Assembly (NCBI GenBank): GCA_903789665.1
Contig: CAIFEX010000002.1
Coordinates: 124,001 to 188,000 of the forward strand
Source: an uncultured Clostridium sp.
Lineage (GTDB): Bacteria; Bacillota; Clostridia; Clostridiales; Clostridiaceae
Length of the DNA stretch: 64,000 nucleotides
Direction: 5' to 3'
Shown: piece after piece, positions 52,345-61,209 of the stretch
Layout: each line of letters begins with the position of its first letter
How positions within the stretch are numbered: position 1 is the stretch's first letter
The notes under the pieces: generated by a model
What the model was told of the DNA's origin: nothing
Seen by the model: the letters and a program-made list of their open reading frames with translations, nothing else
The model's database searches: none
Made by a program: the position numbers and the translations under genes

Positions 52345-53646
52345 ATGAATTGGAAGAATATATATAAGGAAAAATTGGTGAGTGCAGAAGAAGCCGTTTC
52401 CAAGATAAAATCTAATGACAGGGTAGTTATTGCACATGCTACTGGAGAACCGTTGAATATAGTAGATGCGATGGTTAAAAATAAGGAAAATTATGAAAAT
52501 GTTGAGATAGTTCATATGGTAGCTATGGGTAAGGGCGAATATGCTAAACCCGGAATGGAGAAGCATTTTCATCACAATTCACTATTTGTAGGGGCTACCA
52601 CCAAAGATGCTGTAAATTCAGGCAGAGGTGATTATACACCCTGTTATTTCTATGAAGTGCCGGGTTTATTTAGAGATGGCTATTTACCGGTGGATGTGGC
52701 GATAATACAGGTAAGCAAGCCGGATAAATATGGCTACTGCAGTTTTGGAGTTTCCAATGATTATACCAAGCCGGCAGCGGAAAGTGCAAAACTTGTAATT
52801 GCGGAAGTAAATGAAAATATGCCGAGGACTTTGGGGGATTCATTTATACATGTATCGGATATCGACTATATAGTGGAAGTTTCACATCCGTTGATAGAAC
52901 TAAAACCGGCTAAATTGGGAAAAGTAGAAAAATCTATAGGAAAATACTGTGCATCCCTGATTGAGGATGGTTCGACTCTTCAGCTTGGTATAGGTGCTAT
53001 TCCGGATGCTGTACTCATGTTTTTAAAAGATAAGAAGGATTTGGGGATACATTCTGAAATGATATCAGATGGAGTGGTGGATCTGGTTAATTCGGGAGTT
53101 ATCAACAATAGCAAAAAAACTCTTCATCCCGGCAAGATAGTTGTGACATTTTTAATGGGAACGAGAAAATTATATGATTTTGTGGATGATAATCCTATTA
53201 TAGCTTCTTATCCGGTAGATTATGTAAATGATCCTCGGGTCATCATGCAAAATTACAAGATGGTATCGATAAATTCCTGTGTTCAGGTGGATTTAATGGG
53301 CCAGATATGTTCTGAAAGTATAGGATTGAAGCAGATAAGCGGAGTTGGAGGTCAGGTGGACTTTATAAGGGGAGCCAATATGGCCAAAGATGGTAAAGCC
53401 ATTATTGCCATACCTTCTACTGCAGCAAAGGGAAAGGTTTCCAGGATAGTCCCACTGCTGAATACCGGGGCCGCAGTTACCACTAACAGATGTGATGCTG
53501 ATTATGTGGTTACAGAATATGGCATTGCCCATCTTAAGGGAAAGACTTTGAGAGAAAGGGCCAGAGCTTTGATAGATATTACTCATCCTGATTTTAGAGA
53601 ACCGCTAATCAAAGAATTTGAGAAGAGATTTAATGATAAATTTTAA
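52345..53646 (+). CDS. abfT: 4-Hydroxybutyrate CoA-transferase (AbfT/Cat2 type)
   Basis: 433 residues from ATG 52345 (AGGGGGGAA upstream); a longer frame from 52285 runs into the previous gene. Class I CoA-transferase: MNWKNIYKEKLVSAEEAV, GDRVVIAHATGEP, GSTLQLGIGAIPDAVL and the catalytic glutamate in GIHSEMISDGV; the end DADYVVTEYGIAHLKGKTLRERARALI is typical. It would make 4-hydroxybutyryl-CoA from the acid, with acetyl-CoA or another acyl-CoA as donor, for AbfD. Close match in layout to C. aminobutyricum AbfT. Confidence 0.92.
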   Translation: MNWKNIYKEKLVSAEEAVSKIKSNDRVVIAHATGEPLNIVDAMVKNKENYENVEIVHMVAMGKGEYAKPGMEKHFHHNSLFVGATTKDAVNSGRGDYTPCYFYEVPGLFRDGYLPVDVAIIQVSKPDKYGYCSFGVSNDYTKPAAESAKLVIAEVNENMPRTLGDSFIHVSDIDYIVEVSHPLIELKPAKLGKVEKSIGKYCASLIEDGSTLQLGIGAIPDAVLMFLKDKKDLGIHSEMISDGVVDLVNSGVINNSKKTLHPGKIVVTFLMGTRKLYDFVDDNPIIASYPVDYVNDPRVIMQNYKMVSINSCVQVDLMGQICSESIGLKQISGVGGQVDFIRGANMAKDGKAIIAIPSTAAKGKVSRIVPLLNTGAAVTTNRCDADYVVTEYGIAHLKGKTLRERARALIDITHPDFREPLIKEFEKRFNDKF

Positions 53647-53686
53647 AAAATAGAAAAATAAAAAATGAGTAAAGGAGAATAATTCC

Positions 53687-55072
53687 ATGGCACATAAAAG
53701 AGAATATGGGAAAGAATGTCCTTATATACCGGCAGGTCCGTTTAAAATACGTGTTCCGGGGGTGCACTACAGGTTTGAAATTGCAGATTATGTTCAGGGA
53801 CTTTTAATGTGTGCTGTTTGTCTCAGTGCTATTCCAATGCTTCAGCAGTATTTGGGAATGCCCTTTGAAGTTGCATTGGCTATTGTTATTCTTAATGGAA
53901 TTCTTTATTGTACTCATGTCCTTTTGGGTGATCCAGTTGTACCGGGATGGGTTACTCCCGCTATACCACTTTTGATGTTATATGTCAGTGAATTTCCTAT
54001 GGGACCTGAAAGAGTACAAGCGCTTATTGCATTTGAATTGAGTTTGGGTATTTTTGCTGCACTTCTTGGCATTACAGGATTAGGCAAGAAAATAATTACA
54101 CTGATACCAAACTGCATGCAAGCCGGTATTATAATGGGAGCTGGCATTGCAGCTGTAAATACCGTATTTGGTAAACAAGGTTATTTTGAAAAATATCCAT
54201 GGTCAATTACAATCTGTATAGGCTTGGCATTTTGGCTTTTATTTTCAAATTATTTCAAAAGCCTGAGAAATAAAAATAAAGTTCTTCAAGTTATTTCAAA
54301 TTTGGGAATTTTACCTTGTATACTGCTGGCAGTATTAGTAGCACCGCTTGTAGGTGAAACTATGTGGCCAAGTATTAAATGGGGATTTTCAAATCCTTCT
54401 TTTGGAGAATTGTGGAGCCATTGGACATTCTGGTCCGTAGGATTTCCATCGGTGAAAATGTTTGTACAGGCTATACCTATGGTATTTTCAGCTTATGTAA
54501 TATTATTTGGTGAAATGATTCAGGCACAGGCATTACTGGAAGATGCAGGAAAAGTTCGCCCGGATGAGCTTGTAGACTATAATCCCAACAGGTCACATTT
54601 GATATTTGGACTGCGTAATTGTCTGATGTCGATTATAGGACCTGATATAACTATGTGCGGCCCTCTATGGGCAGCTATGCAAGTTGTGGTATGTGATAGA
54701 TATAAGCATGGTAGAAAAGCTATGGATTCTATAAATGGAGGCGCGGGTTCATTCAGGTTCGGTACTTTGACAGGCTATTTTTTGATGCCTATAGTTACTC
54801 TTGTCACTCCAATTTTAAATATAGCGCTGGCTTTGACAATGATGGTTCAAGGATATGTTTCTGTAAGAATAGGTATATTAAAGGCACGTACTATAAATGA
54901 TCTGGGAATTGCAGGTGTGATGGCTGCTGTAATAGTTGCTAGAGGTGCTGCATGGGGTCTTGCCGTAGGCATAGTATTGAGTTTGTTGGTCTTGCTTGGC
55001 AATAAAAAGAATCTAGATGTAAATATTTTTGTTAGAGAAGATAAAAAAACTGAAGTTAAGGAAGAAGTTTAA
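53687..55072 (+). CDS. Multi-spanning permease, NCS2/xanthine-uracil-permease-like
   Basis: 461 residues with about 12 hydrophobic segments. PFKIRVPGVHYRFEIADYVQGLLMCAVCLSAIP at the N-terminus, GDPVVPGWVTPAIPLLMLYV, PNCMQAGIIMGAGIAAV and the late GTLTGYFLMPIVTLVTPIL fit the uracil/xanthine-sulfate-type transporter fold. Last gene of the sigma-54 operon, 40 bases after the CoA-transferase; AAAGGAG precedes ATG 53687. It probably imports the pathway acid (4-hydroxybutyrate or a relative), though the family is better known for nucleobases. Terminator follows. Confidence 0.75.
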   Translation: MAHKREYGKECPYIPAGPFKIRVPGVHYRFEIADYVQGLLMCAVCLSAIPMLQQYLGMPFEVALAIVILNGILYCTHVLLGDPVVPGWVTPAIPLLMLYVSEFPMGPERVQALIAFELSLGIFAALLGITGLGKKIITLIPNCMQAGIIMGAGIAAVNTVFGKQGYFEKYPWSITICIGLAFWLLFSNYFKSLRNKNKVLQVISNLGILPCILLAVLVAPLVGETMWPSIKWGFSNPSFGELWSHWTFWSVGFPSVKMFVQAIPMVFSAYVILFGEMIQAQALLEDAGKVRPDELVDYNPNRSHLIFGLRNCLMSIIGPDITMCGPLWAAMQVVVCDRYKHGRKAMDSINGGAGSFRFGTLTGYFLMPIVTLVTPILNIALALTMMVQGYVSVRIGILKARTINDLGIAGVMAAVIVARGAAWGLAVGIVLSLLVLLGNKKNLDVNIFVREDKKTEVKEEV

Positions 55073-55096
55073 AATTTATATATTTTTTAAATAAGA

Positions 55097-55150
55097 AAGA
55101 GTTTTCTAAAGGTCAAAAGTTACATGATTTTTGGAAAACTCTTATTTAAT
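55097..55150 (+). terminator. Terminator after the permease gene
   Basis: AAGAGTTTTC (55097-55106) pairs perfectly with GAAAACTCTT (55134-55143); T-rich sequence follows. Confidence 0.7.
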
Positions 55151-55375
55151 TATTTTTGTGACAATGTGATTAATTCATTTTTCATAATTTTATAGTCTAT
55201 CAAAAAGTGACATTTTGTAAAGTTAATCTCAAGGTGACATTATCACAAGTTAACAACAAATTCATAATATAACGTTGTAAATTTGAATTGTATAATTTAT
55301 GGTATAATGAGTTTATTAAATTGAATATGTTGATAAAACTTTTAATTGATATTAATGTAGAGAAGAAATTTTTAA
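55151..55375 (+). promoter_or_regulatory. Upstream region of the LytTR two-component cluster with direct repeats
   Basis: GTGACATTTTGTAAAGTTAA and GTGACATTATCACAAGTTAA are imperfect direct repeats 25 bases apart (starting at about 55207 and 55232). TGGTATAAT (extended -10) lies at 55300-55308. LytTR proteins bind direct repeats, so autoregulation by the response regulator downstream is possible; spacing is not the textbook one. Confidence 0.4.
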
Positions 55376-55567
55376 ATGATAAAAATTTCCTTTTTTATCG
55401 GATTAATTGAATCGGCGGCAATTTTTATAATTTGCGTGCTATTTAATAGATTATATGCTGGGTTTAAAATTTTAGGTATTATAGGCTTGTTCTTTCTGGT
55501 TTTGTCAGCAATATTATCTGGAAGTTTAGCAAAGTGGAGAAAGAATAAGATTAAATTATGCAGTTGA
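55376..55567 (+). CDS. Small membrane protein, DUF5316-like
   Basis: 63 residues with two hydrophobic helices (5-25 and 32-52) and a basic tail (LAKWRKNKIKLCS). The second helix with GLFFLVLSAILSGS resembles the DUF5316 family of small Firmicute membrane proteins. The ribosome site is weak (AGAGAAGAAA). It lies 118 bases before the LytTR regulator, same direction. Confidence 0.5.
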   Translation: MIKISFFIGLIESAAIFIICVLFNRLYAGFKILGIIGLFFLVLSAILSGSLAKWRKNKIKLCS

Positions 55568-55684
55568 AGATAAAAGTGTACGTAAGTATAGAATAGATTT
55601 TCATATTAGTACTTTTTTGATAGGAATTACTAATATGATATTCAGTTTAATTTCATATTTTATTCAATAACAGGATGTGAAATC

Positions 55685-56404
55685 ATGCTTGAGGTTTTGA
55701 TTTGTGAGGACAATGCGGTCTATAGGGAAAAATTTAAAAATGTTGTTGAAGATATTATATTAAAAGAGAATATCGATTTAAAAATATCCCTGTGTACCGA
55801 AAATCCCATGGAAGTAATTGAATATATAAAAAGGCGGGATATTACAGGTATTTATTTTCTGGATGTGGATTTGAAGTGCAGTATGAATGGCATAAAATTG
55901 GGTGAGAAGATAAGAGATTTTGATCCACGGGGATTTATAATTTTTACTACAGTTCATATGGAAATGAGCTATATGGTGTTTAAATACAAGGTGGAGGCCA
56001 TGGATTATGTGGCAAAAGACGAGGAGAATTTTACAGACAGAGTGAAAGACTGCATGCTTAAAGCTTATGGCGATTACTATAGGGAGAGTTCAAAGGACAA
56101 GTATATCTCTATAGATGAAGACTGCAGGATTATCAATATAAAATTGAGAGACATCCTTTTTATAGAAACCAGTGCCGCAGCGCACAGGATAAGGGTTCAT
56201 GAAGAAAACAGACAGATTGAATTTTACGGAAGTCTGAAGGATATACAAAAAAAGCTTACTTCCAATTTTTACAGGTGCCATAAATCCTATATTGTCAACA
56301 GGGATAAGATTGCTGAAGTGGACATGAAGTCAAACAGGATAACCATGACAAATGGAGAAAAATGCTATGTTTCCTTCAGATACAAAAGGGGGCTTAAAAG
56401 GTGA
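55685..56404 (+). CDS. LytTR-type response regulator (AgrA-like)
   Basis: 239 residues. Receiver domain 1-125 with phospho-acceptor aspartate in GIYFLDVDL and acidic LICEDNAV at the start. LytTR DNA-binding domain 140-239 (RDILFIETSAAAHRIRVHEENRQIEFYGSL, FYRCHKSYIVNRDKI). Overlaps the kinase gene by four bases. Controls unknown genes; in AgrA/ComE-type systems these are bacteriocin or quorum-sensing genes. No signal peptide gene is evident. Confidence 0.92.
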   Translation: MLEVLICEDNAVYREKFKNVVEDIILKENIDLKISLCTENPMEVIEYIKRRDITGIYFLDVDLKCSMNGIKLGEKIRDFDPRGFIIFTTVHMEMSYMVFKYKVEAMDYVAKDEENFTDRVKDCMLKAYGDYYRESSKDKYISIDEDCRIINIKLRDILFIETSAAAHRIRVHEENRQIEFYGSLKDIQKKLTSNFYRCHKSYIVNRDKIAEVDMKSNRITMTNGEKCYVSFRYKRGLKR

Positions 56405-57756
56405 TTATAAAAGAATTCCCCTTAAGTAAACTTTTCACGGAGCTTGTGCTTCCTCCCATACCTGTCAGTATATTGTGCTGCATTTCAATATGGATCTTGT
56501 CCGGATACAAAACCGACTTTCACAAAGCTGAAAAATATTTTTTAACTTCTTACCTGATAGGAATGGTACTTCAAACAGGCTCTTATGTCATAGTGTTTCC
56601 ATTGCTCATTGCTGTGACAATAGCTGAGTTAAAAAACAGTAAAGATATGATGGATACTTTGAAGGTACTCATGGCTATATTTTCCATATACTTTGTAGAA
56701 GTCATGCTCAAAGCCCTTAACGGGGCTTATTTTTACTGGAAAGACAGTTCCCGTATAAAAAATTATGCAATGGTGTATGCAGTAGTACTTGCAGGTGTAT
56801 TTTTAATATCTATACTTAAGAATACTGTTTTTAAGGGAAGAAACAGATACGCGAAAGATTCACTCTGGAGAGCAAGGCTCAGATTGATGTTTGCTCTGAG
56901 CATACCCATAATGGTGAGCATAAGGCTTATATATCCCTACGTGAATTCCAGAAGTTACGGCAGCTTTTCCTTTGTAATAGACTGGTATATACCAATTGCA
57001 ATACCTCTTTTTTCAATTGTGCTCATACTATTCATAATATACAACTATGAAAAAAGCATAGGCATACAGGTGGAACTAAAAAGGGAAGTTGAAGAAAGAC
57101 ATCGTCTGGAGGAATATGCCTCTGTAGTTGAGGAAATGTACGGCCAGACGAGAAAATTCAAGCACGACTATAAAAACATGCTTTTGCCCCTTAAAGGATA
57201 TATAGATAGTGAAGATACAAAAGGACTTAAAAAATTTTTTTATGAAAATGTGATGCATATGGATGACCACATAAATTGGAGCAGTACGAATATAGACAAA
57301 CTCGGGTATATCAGGATTTCAGCTTTGAAGGCTCTTATATCCGCTAAACTCATAAAAGCACTTTCAAAGAATATAGATGTGAGAGTAGAAATAGTTGAGA
57401 ATATATCCAGGGTTGACATGAATATAATGGATTTGTGCAGAATAGCTGGAATACTTATGGACAATGCCCTTGAAGGTGCAGAAAAGTGTGACACGCCCCG
57501 CTTGTATTTTTGCGCCTTCAACAGAGGGTCTTATGTGGTCCTGGTTTTTAAAAACAATTTCAAAGGTGAAAAACCTGTGATCCATAAAATATGGGAGAAA
57601 GGTTTTTCTACTAAAGGAGAGGACAGAGGCCTGGGACTTTATACGGTAAAGAACATAATAGATGAAAAATACAACAATGTTTTTATGAATACAAGTGTTG
57701 AAGACAGCCAGTTTATCCAGGAATTATGGATTAAGGATACAACTTCACCAACGTAA
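56401..57756 (+). CDS. GHKL sensor histidine kinase (AgrC-like)
   Basis: 451 residues, GTG start overlapping the regulator. N-terminal 225 residues have six or seven hydrophobic helices, the AgrC-type sensor. The phospho-acceptor is in TRKFKHDYKNMLLPLKGY. The GHKL ATPase has MDLCRIAGILMDNALEGA and GEDRGLGLYTVKNII. Partner of the LytTR regulator. A terminator separates the pair from the ABC operon. Confidence 0.9.
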   Translation: MIIKEFPLSKLFTELVLPPIPVSILCCISIWILSGYKTDFHKAEKYFLTSYLIGMVLQTGSYVIVFPLLIAVTIAELKNSKDMMDTLKVLMAIFSIYFVEVMLKALNGAYFYWKDSSRIKNYAMVYAVVLAGVFLISILKNTVFKGRNRYAKDSLWRARLRLMFALSIPIMVSIRLIYPYVNSRSYGSFSFVIDWYIPIAIPLFSIVLILFIIYNYEKSIGIQVELKREVEERHRLEEYASVVEEMYGQTRKFKHDYKNMLLPLKGYIDSEDTKGLKKFFYENVMHMDDHINWSSTNIDKLGYIRISALKALISAKLIKALSKNIDVRVEIVENISRVDMNIMDLCRIAGILMDNALEGAEKCDTPRLYFCAFNRGSYVVLVFKNNFKGEKPVIHKIWEKGFSTKGEDRGLGLYTVKNIIDEKYNNVFMNTSVEDSQFIQELWIKDTTSPT

Positions 57757-57856
57757 AATTTCTATTCTTTACCGTAATAATCAGTATGCTTTTATGAATC
57801 CACAGCGGCTGATTCGGAAATATGGATAAAATTGAATATGATATCTGTTAACATTT

Positions 57857-57910
57857 AAACCGGGAGCTCAAGGGTATTGATATCTTGAAAGTTTCCGGCT
57901 TTATTTTTTA
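57857..57910 (+). terminator. Terminator between the kinase and the ABC operon
   Basis: AAACCGG...CTCAAG on the left pairs with CTTGA...CCGGCTTT on the right, followed by ATTTTTTA. It could also be a leader attenuator of the ABC operon. Confidence 0.6.
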
Positions 57911-57926
57911 GATCAGGAGGGAAAAC

Positions 57927-58841
57927 ATGGAGCCTATTTTGGAAGTTAGAAATTTGAACAAATTCTATAAAAACAAACAGGTACTTAAAAATATCAGCAT
58001 GAAAGTATTCAAAGGTGATATATACGGATTTATAGGTCCCAATGGTGCTGGAAAAACTACCACTATAAAGAGCATACTGGGGCTTGTAAGGCCCTCCAGC
58101 GGTAAAATTTATATTGAGGGAAGAGATATTGTCAAAGATAAATATAAAAACCCGGGGGATATAGGTGCAATGATAGATTATCCAAGCTTTTACAATAATC
58201 TGTCCGCCTTCAGAAATTTGAAACTGTATGCCAATGTACTGGATATAAAAGAGGATAGGATAATGGAAGTCTTAAATATGGTACATCTTCAGGAATACAA
58301 GGACAGAAAGGTTTCAAATTATTCCATGGGGATGAGGCAGAGGCTTGCGGTAGCCAGGGCATTTCTATCCAATCCTGAAATTGTGATATTGGATGAACCC
58401 ACCAATGGTCTGGACCCGGAAGGTGTAAGGGATATGAGAAATCTGATAAAAAAGCTTTCGGAAGACGAGGAGGTTACTTTTATATACTGTTCTCATATTT
58501 TAAATGAAGTGCAGAACCTGTGCAGCAGGGTGGCAGTCATAAATAAAGGCTCAATTCTGACAGAAGGATCTGTGGATGAACTTTTAAACACTGACAGGGA
58601 AAGGTACAGCATATTTACAGGTGAAGCAGAAAAATTGAAAAAGGTGTTAAAGGACTATTGCCTGAAAATGCATGATATTGAAGGTGGAATTTCCATAGAA
58701 ATAAACAGGGGGGATTTCAAACTGATAAATAAAGTTATGGCAGAAAAAAATGTGGAGATAGACGACATTGTCAAAAAAAGCACTTCCCTTGAAGATTATT
58801 TCATGGAGGAGGTTGGATACTGTGGGTATGATAAAAAATGA
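57927..58841 (+). CDS. ABC transporter ATP-binding protein (lantibiotic-immunity/BcrA type)
   Basis: 304 residues. Walker A GFIGPNGAGKTTTIKS, signature YSMGMRQRLAVARA, Walker B IVILDEPTNGLDPEG, H-loop YCSHIL. The C-terminal 80 residues resemble those of BcrA, MutF and SpaF-type immunity ATPases. It drives export or removal of a membrane-active peptide. ATG 57927 follows CAGGAGGG. It is followed by a short membrane frame, two permeases and a two-component system, the usual bacteriocin-immunity operon layout. Confidence 0.9.
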   Translation: MEPILEVRNLNKFYKNKQVLKNISMKVFKGDIYGFIGPNGAGKTTTIKSILGLVRPSSGKIYIEGRDIVKDKYKNPGDIGAMIDYPSFYNNLSAFRNLKLYANVLDIKEDRIMEVLNMVHLQEYKDRKVSNYSMGMRQRLAVARAFLSNPEIVILDEPTNGLDPEGVRDMRNLIKKLSEDEEVTFIYCSHILNEVQNLCSRVAVINKGSILTEGSVDELLNTDRERYSIFTGEAEKLKKVLKDYCLKMHDIEGGISIEINRGDFKLINKVMAEKNVEIDDIVKKSTSLEDYFMEEVGYCGYDKK

Positions 58842-59025
58842 GCTTGTAAAATTCTTTGTTCCTTCCAGAATATTTATCTATGGAGGAACAATACTTCTAT
58901 TTATATTTGTTGACAATATCGTATCAGGTGGAGTTTTGGGATATCAGGGAGACATGAAAGCAGGAGAGGATCTGGAAAAACTTTTTGTGGAAGTTGCAGG
59001 AAAATACAGAAGGGAGGGCGAATAG
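58822..59025 (+). CDS. Short membrane protein, possible truncated ABC permease
   Basis: 67 residues from GTG 58822 (or 65 from ATG 58828), after GGAGGAGG (58805-58812), overlapping the ATPase gene. MIKNELVKFFVPSRIFIYGGTILLFIFVDNIV looks like the start of an ABC-2-type permease: a basic amphipathic helix, then one membrane segment. It continues with a charged stretch and stops. It may be a permease degraded to its first segment or a genuine small subunit. Confidence 0.5.
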   Translation: MGMIKNELVKFFVPSRIFIYGGTILLFIFVDNIVSGGVLGYQGDMKAGEDLEKLFVEVAGKYRREGE

Positions 59026-59026
59026 C

Positions 59027-59776
59027 ATGGCAGCATATTTTAAGTCCGAGGCTTTGAAGGCAAGACATAGTTTTTCAAAAAAACTTGTTTTCCTGGCACC
59101 TGCTTTTACCATAGCAGCGGTACTTTTTCTTTCTAGAGCCTATTTCCATCAGAATGTCTATAACTGGTGGTATGTAATGATACTTCCGGGAATGATATCC
59201 GTAGTGTGTACCCTTGTGGCAGGACAGGACGGTAAAATGAAAAACATGGCGGTGATGTCACTGCCGGTGGATCTTAAAAAAGTGTGGATGTCCAAGATAC
59301 TTTTGTGCATGCTTATTGTGGTGGAAGCTTCAGCTGTTATTCTGGCCGGTGCTGTAGTAATCGGGAACCTCCTGGGCGTAGGTATTTTCAAATTGCCTCT
59401 TTTAAACCAGTTTGAAGGAATTTCAGTGCTCGTACTCACCTTTTTGTGGCAGATCCCCCTTTGCCTTTTCCTTGGAAGCAAAATGGGAATGTTCCCCACG
59501 ATTATCATAAATATGGCAGCTTATATGGTGCTCGGGATATTGTGTGCAGTAAAAGGTTTGCTATGGATGATACCCTACGCCATTCCCGCAAGACTCATGT
59601 GTCCCATTTTGAAGATTCTTCCAAATGGCCTGCCGGCTGTCCCGGGAAATCAGACCTTCAGGCCGGAGCTTCTTTCAAAAGGTGTCATTTTGCCTGGAAT
59701 TGCAATTACACTGGTTTTGCTTTTAGTACTTGCATTTGCAACTTCAAAGTGGTATGAAAGACAGGAGGCAAGATAG
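59027..59776 (+). CDS. ABC transporter permease, lantibiotic-immunity type (MutE/EpiE-like)
   Basis: 249 residues from ATG 59027 (GGGAGGG upstream). Six hydrophobic segments. The N-terminal SEALKARHSFSKKLVFLAPAFTIAAVLFLSR and the WYVMILPGMISVVCTLVAGQDGKMKNM region are characteristic of this permease group. Partner of the ATPase; the second permease begins directly at its stop codon. Confidence 0.87.
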   Translation: MAAYFKSEALKARHSFSKKLVFLAPAFTIAAVLFLSRAYFHQNVYNWWYVMILPGMISVVCTLVAGQDGKMKNMAVMSLPVDLKKVWMSKILLCMLIVVEASAVILAGAVVIGNLLGVGIFKLPLLNQFEGISVLVLTFLWQIPLCLFLGSKMGMFPTIIINMAAYMVLGILCAVKGLLWMIPYAIPARLMCPILKILPNGLPAVPGNQTFRPELLSKGVILPGIAITLVLLLVLAFATSKWYERQEAR

Positions 59777-60532
59777 ATGGTTCAGTTCTTTAGGCTTGTC
59801 AGGGCAGATTTCCAGAAAATAAAGAGGAGCTCTCTTTTATGGATTCATATTCTTGTACCGATTTTTATAGCAGCGGCATTTGTTGCCTACTATTCATTTT
59901 CTCCTGTAAAAGAAGTTTCAAAGATATCCGGATATTTCGAAGTATTGTCCATAGGATTTCCCCTCATAATCGGAATAGTTACAGGTAATGCACTGGAGCA
60001 GGAGGCAGATGCGGGAAATTTTCAGCAGCTCTTGACGGCAGAGTACAAGACAGCCGGATTTTTAAGCAAAATAGCCATGCTTTTTTTGCTGGAATTATTT
60101 TCCCTGTTCATTGCATCAGGTTTTTTTGCAGCTGGAATGAAGTTTTTAAATGATGACAATCTAATTACTGCAGCAATTTATGGGAAAATTGTTTTACTGC
60201 TTTTTTCGAGCATGATATTTTTATACTTTCTCCATGTACTCTGCAGTCTGAAATTCGGCAGCGGGGCGTCCATAGGTCTTGGAATCGGTGAGAGTTTGAT
60301 TTCGGCTCTAATGCTCACGGGTCTTGGAGATAAGATATGGAAGTGGATTCCCTGTGCCTTTGGGGTGAGATTTTCCGATTATTATATTGCCTTAAATGCA
60401 AATACTACAAACAGGGCTTATATTATGGGGGATTTTAAAAGTGGAATTTGTACCTGCACTGTAATGACAACTGTTATAATTATAATAAGTGTGGTTTTCT
60501 TTTACTCTTTTGAGGGAAGAAGCGGAGATTGA
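59777..60532 (+). CDS. ABC transporter permease, lantibiotic-immunity type (MutG/EpiG-like)
   Basis: 251 residues, six hydrophobic segments. FFRLVRADFQKIKRSSLLWIHILVPIFIAAAFVAYYS and GNALEQEADAGNFQQLL match the second permease of MutFEG/SpaFEG-type transporters. ATG follows the previous stop without a gap; GGAGG lies in the end of the previous gene. It ends 17 bases before the response regulator gene. Confidence 0.87.
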   Translation: MVQFFRLVRADFQKIKRSSLLWIHILVPIFIAAAFVAYYSFSPVKEVSKISGYFEVLSIGFPLIIGIVTGNALEQEADAGNFQQLLTAEYKTAGFLSKIAMLFLLELFSLFIASGFFAAGMKFLNDDNLITAAIYGKIVLLLFSSMIFLYFLHVLCSLKFGSGASIGLGIGESLISALMLTGLGDKIWKWIPCAFGVRFSDYYIALNANTTNRAYIMGDFKSGICTCTVMTTVIIIISVVFFYSFEGRSGD

Positions 60533-60549
60533 GCAGATGAGGTGATAAA

Positions 60550-61209
60550 ATGGCTAAGATACTGGCAATTGACGATGAAGAGGGGATTCTTGAAATTATA
60601 AAAACTGCGCTTTCCAGAGAAGGGCATGAAGTTACTGCTGTCAGCAATTTTTCAGATTTTACGGTGGAAAGATGTAGAGATTATGATCTGATACTTCTGG
60701 ATATAATGATGCCGGATATGGACGGGTTTACACTCTGCAGGAAAATCCGGGATCTGGTGGATTGTCCTATTATATTTTTGACGGCAAAGACTTCTGAAAG
60801 TGACATTATAAAAGGGCTTGGACTGGGTGGAGATGATTATATCACAAAACCCTTTGGAATTGGGGAGCTGAGATCCCGTGTGGCGGCCCATCTCAGACGG
60901 GAGCACAGGGAAAAAAGCAACAGTTTTGCCCTGGGAAGTGTTAAATTTAAAATGTCTGCAAAAGAAGTGTATGTAAAAGACAAACTGGTTCCTTTGACAA
61001 AGAGTGAGTATGAAATCAGTGAATTTTTAGCCTTAAATCATGGCCAGGTGTTTTCAAGGGAAAAGATATATGAATCCGTGTTCGGATTTGACAGGGAAAG
61101 CGACAGCTCTGCCATAGTGGAGCATGTAAAAAATATAAGGGCAAAATTTGGCAGTGCAGGTTGTAATCCAATAAGAACAGTCTGGGGGATTGGCTACAAA
61201 TGGGTTTAA
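60550..61209 (+). CDS. OmpR-family response regulator
   Basis: 219 residues. Receiver with AIDDEEGILEI, phospho-acceptor LILLDIMMPDMDG and LTAKTSESD, KPF at the end of the domain. Winged-helix output with LTKSEYEISEFLALNHGQVFSREKIYESVFG and RTVWGIGYKWV. It overlaps the kinase gene by ten bases. Expected to induce the ABC immunity operon in response to a peptide, as SpaR/NisR or BceR do. Confidence 0.92.
   Translation: MAKILAIDDEEGILEIIKTALSREGHEVTAVSNFSDFTVERCRDYDLILLDIMMPDMDGFTLCRKIRDLVDCPIIFLTAKTSESDIIKGLGLGGDDYITKPFGIGELRSRVAAHLRREHREKSNSFALGSVKFKMSAKEVYVKDKLVPLTKSEYEISEFLALNHGQVFSREKIYESVFGFDRESDSSAIVEHVKNIRAKFGSAGCNPIRTVWGIGYKWV

Noticed and set aside
55200..55260. Textbook LytTR binding site pair
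   Set aside because: The direct repeats are real, but their spacing (about 25-27 bases) does not match the usual 21-base period, so only a weak regulatory entry was kept.
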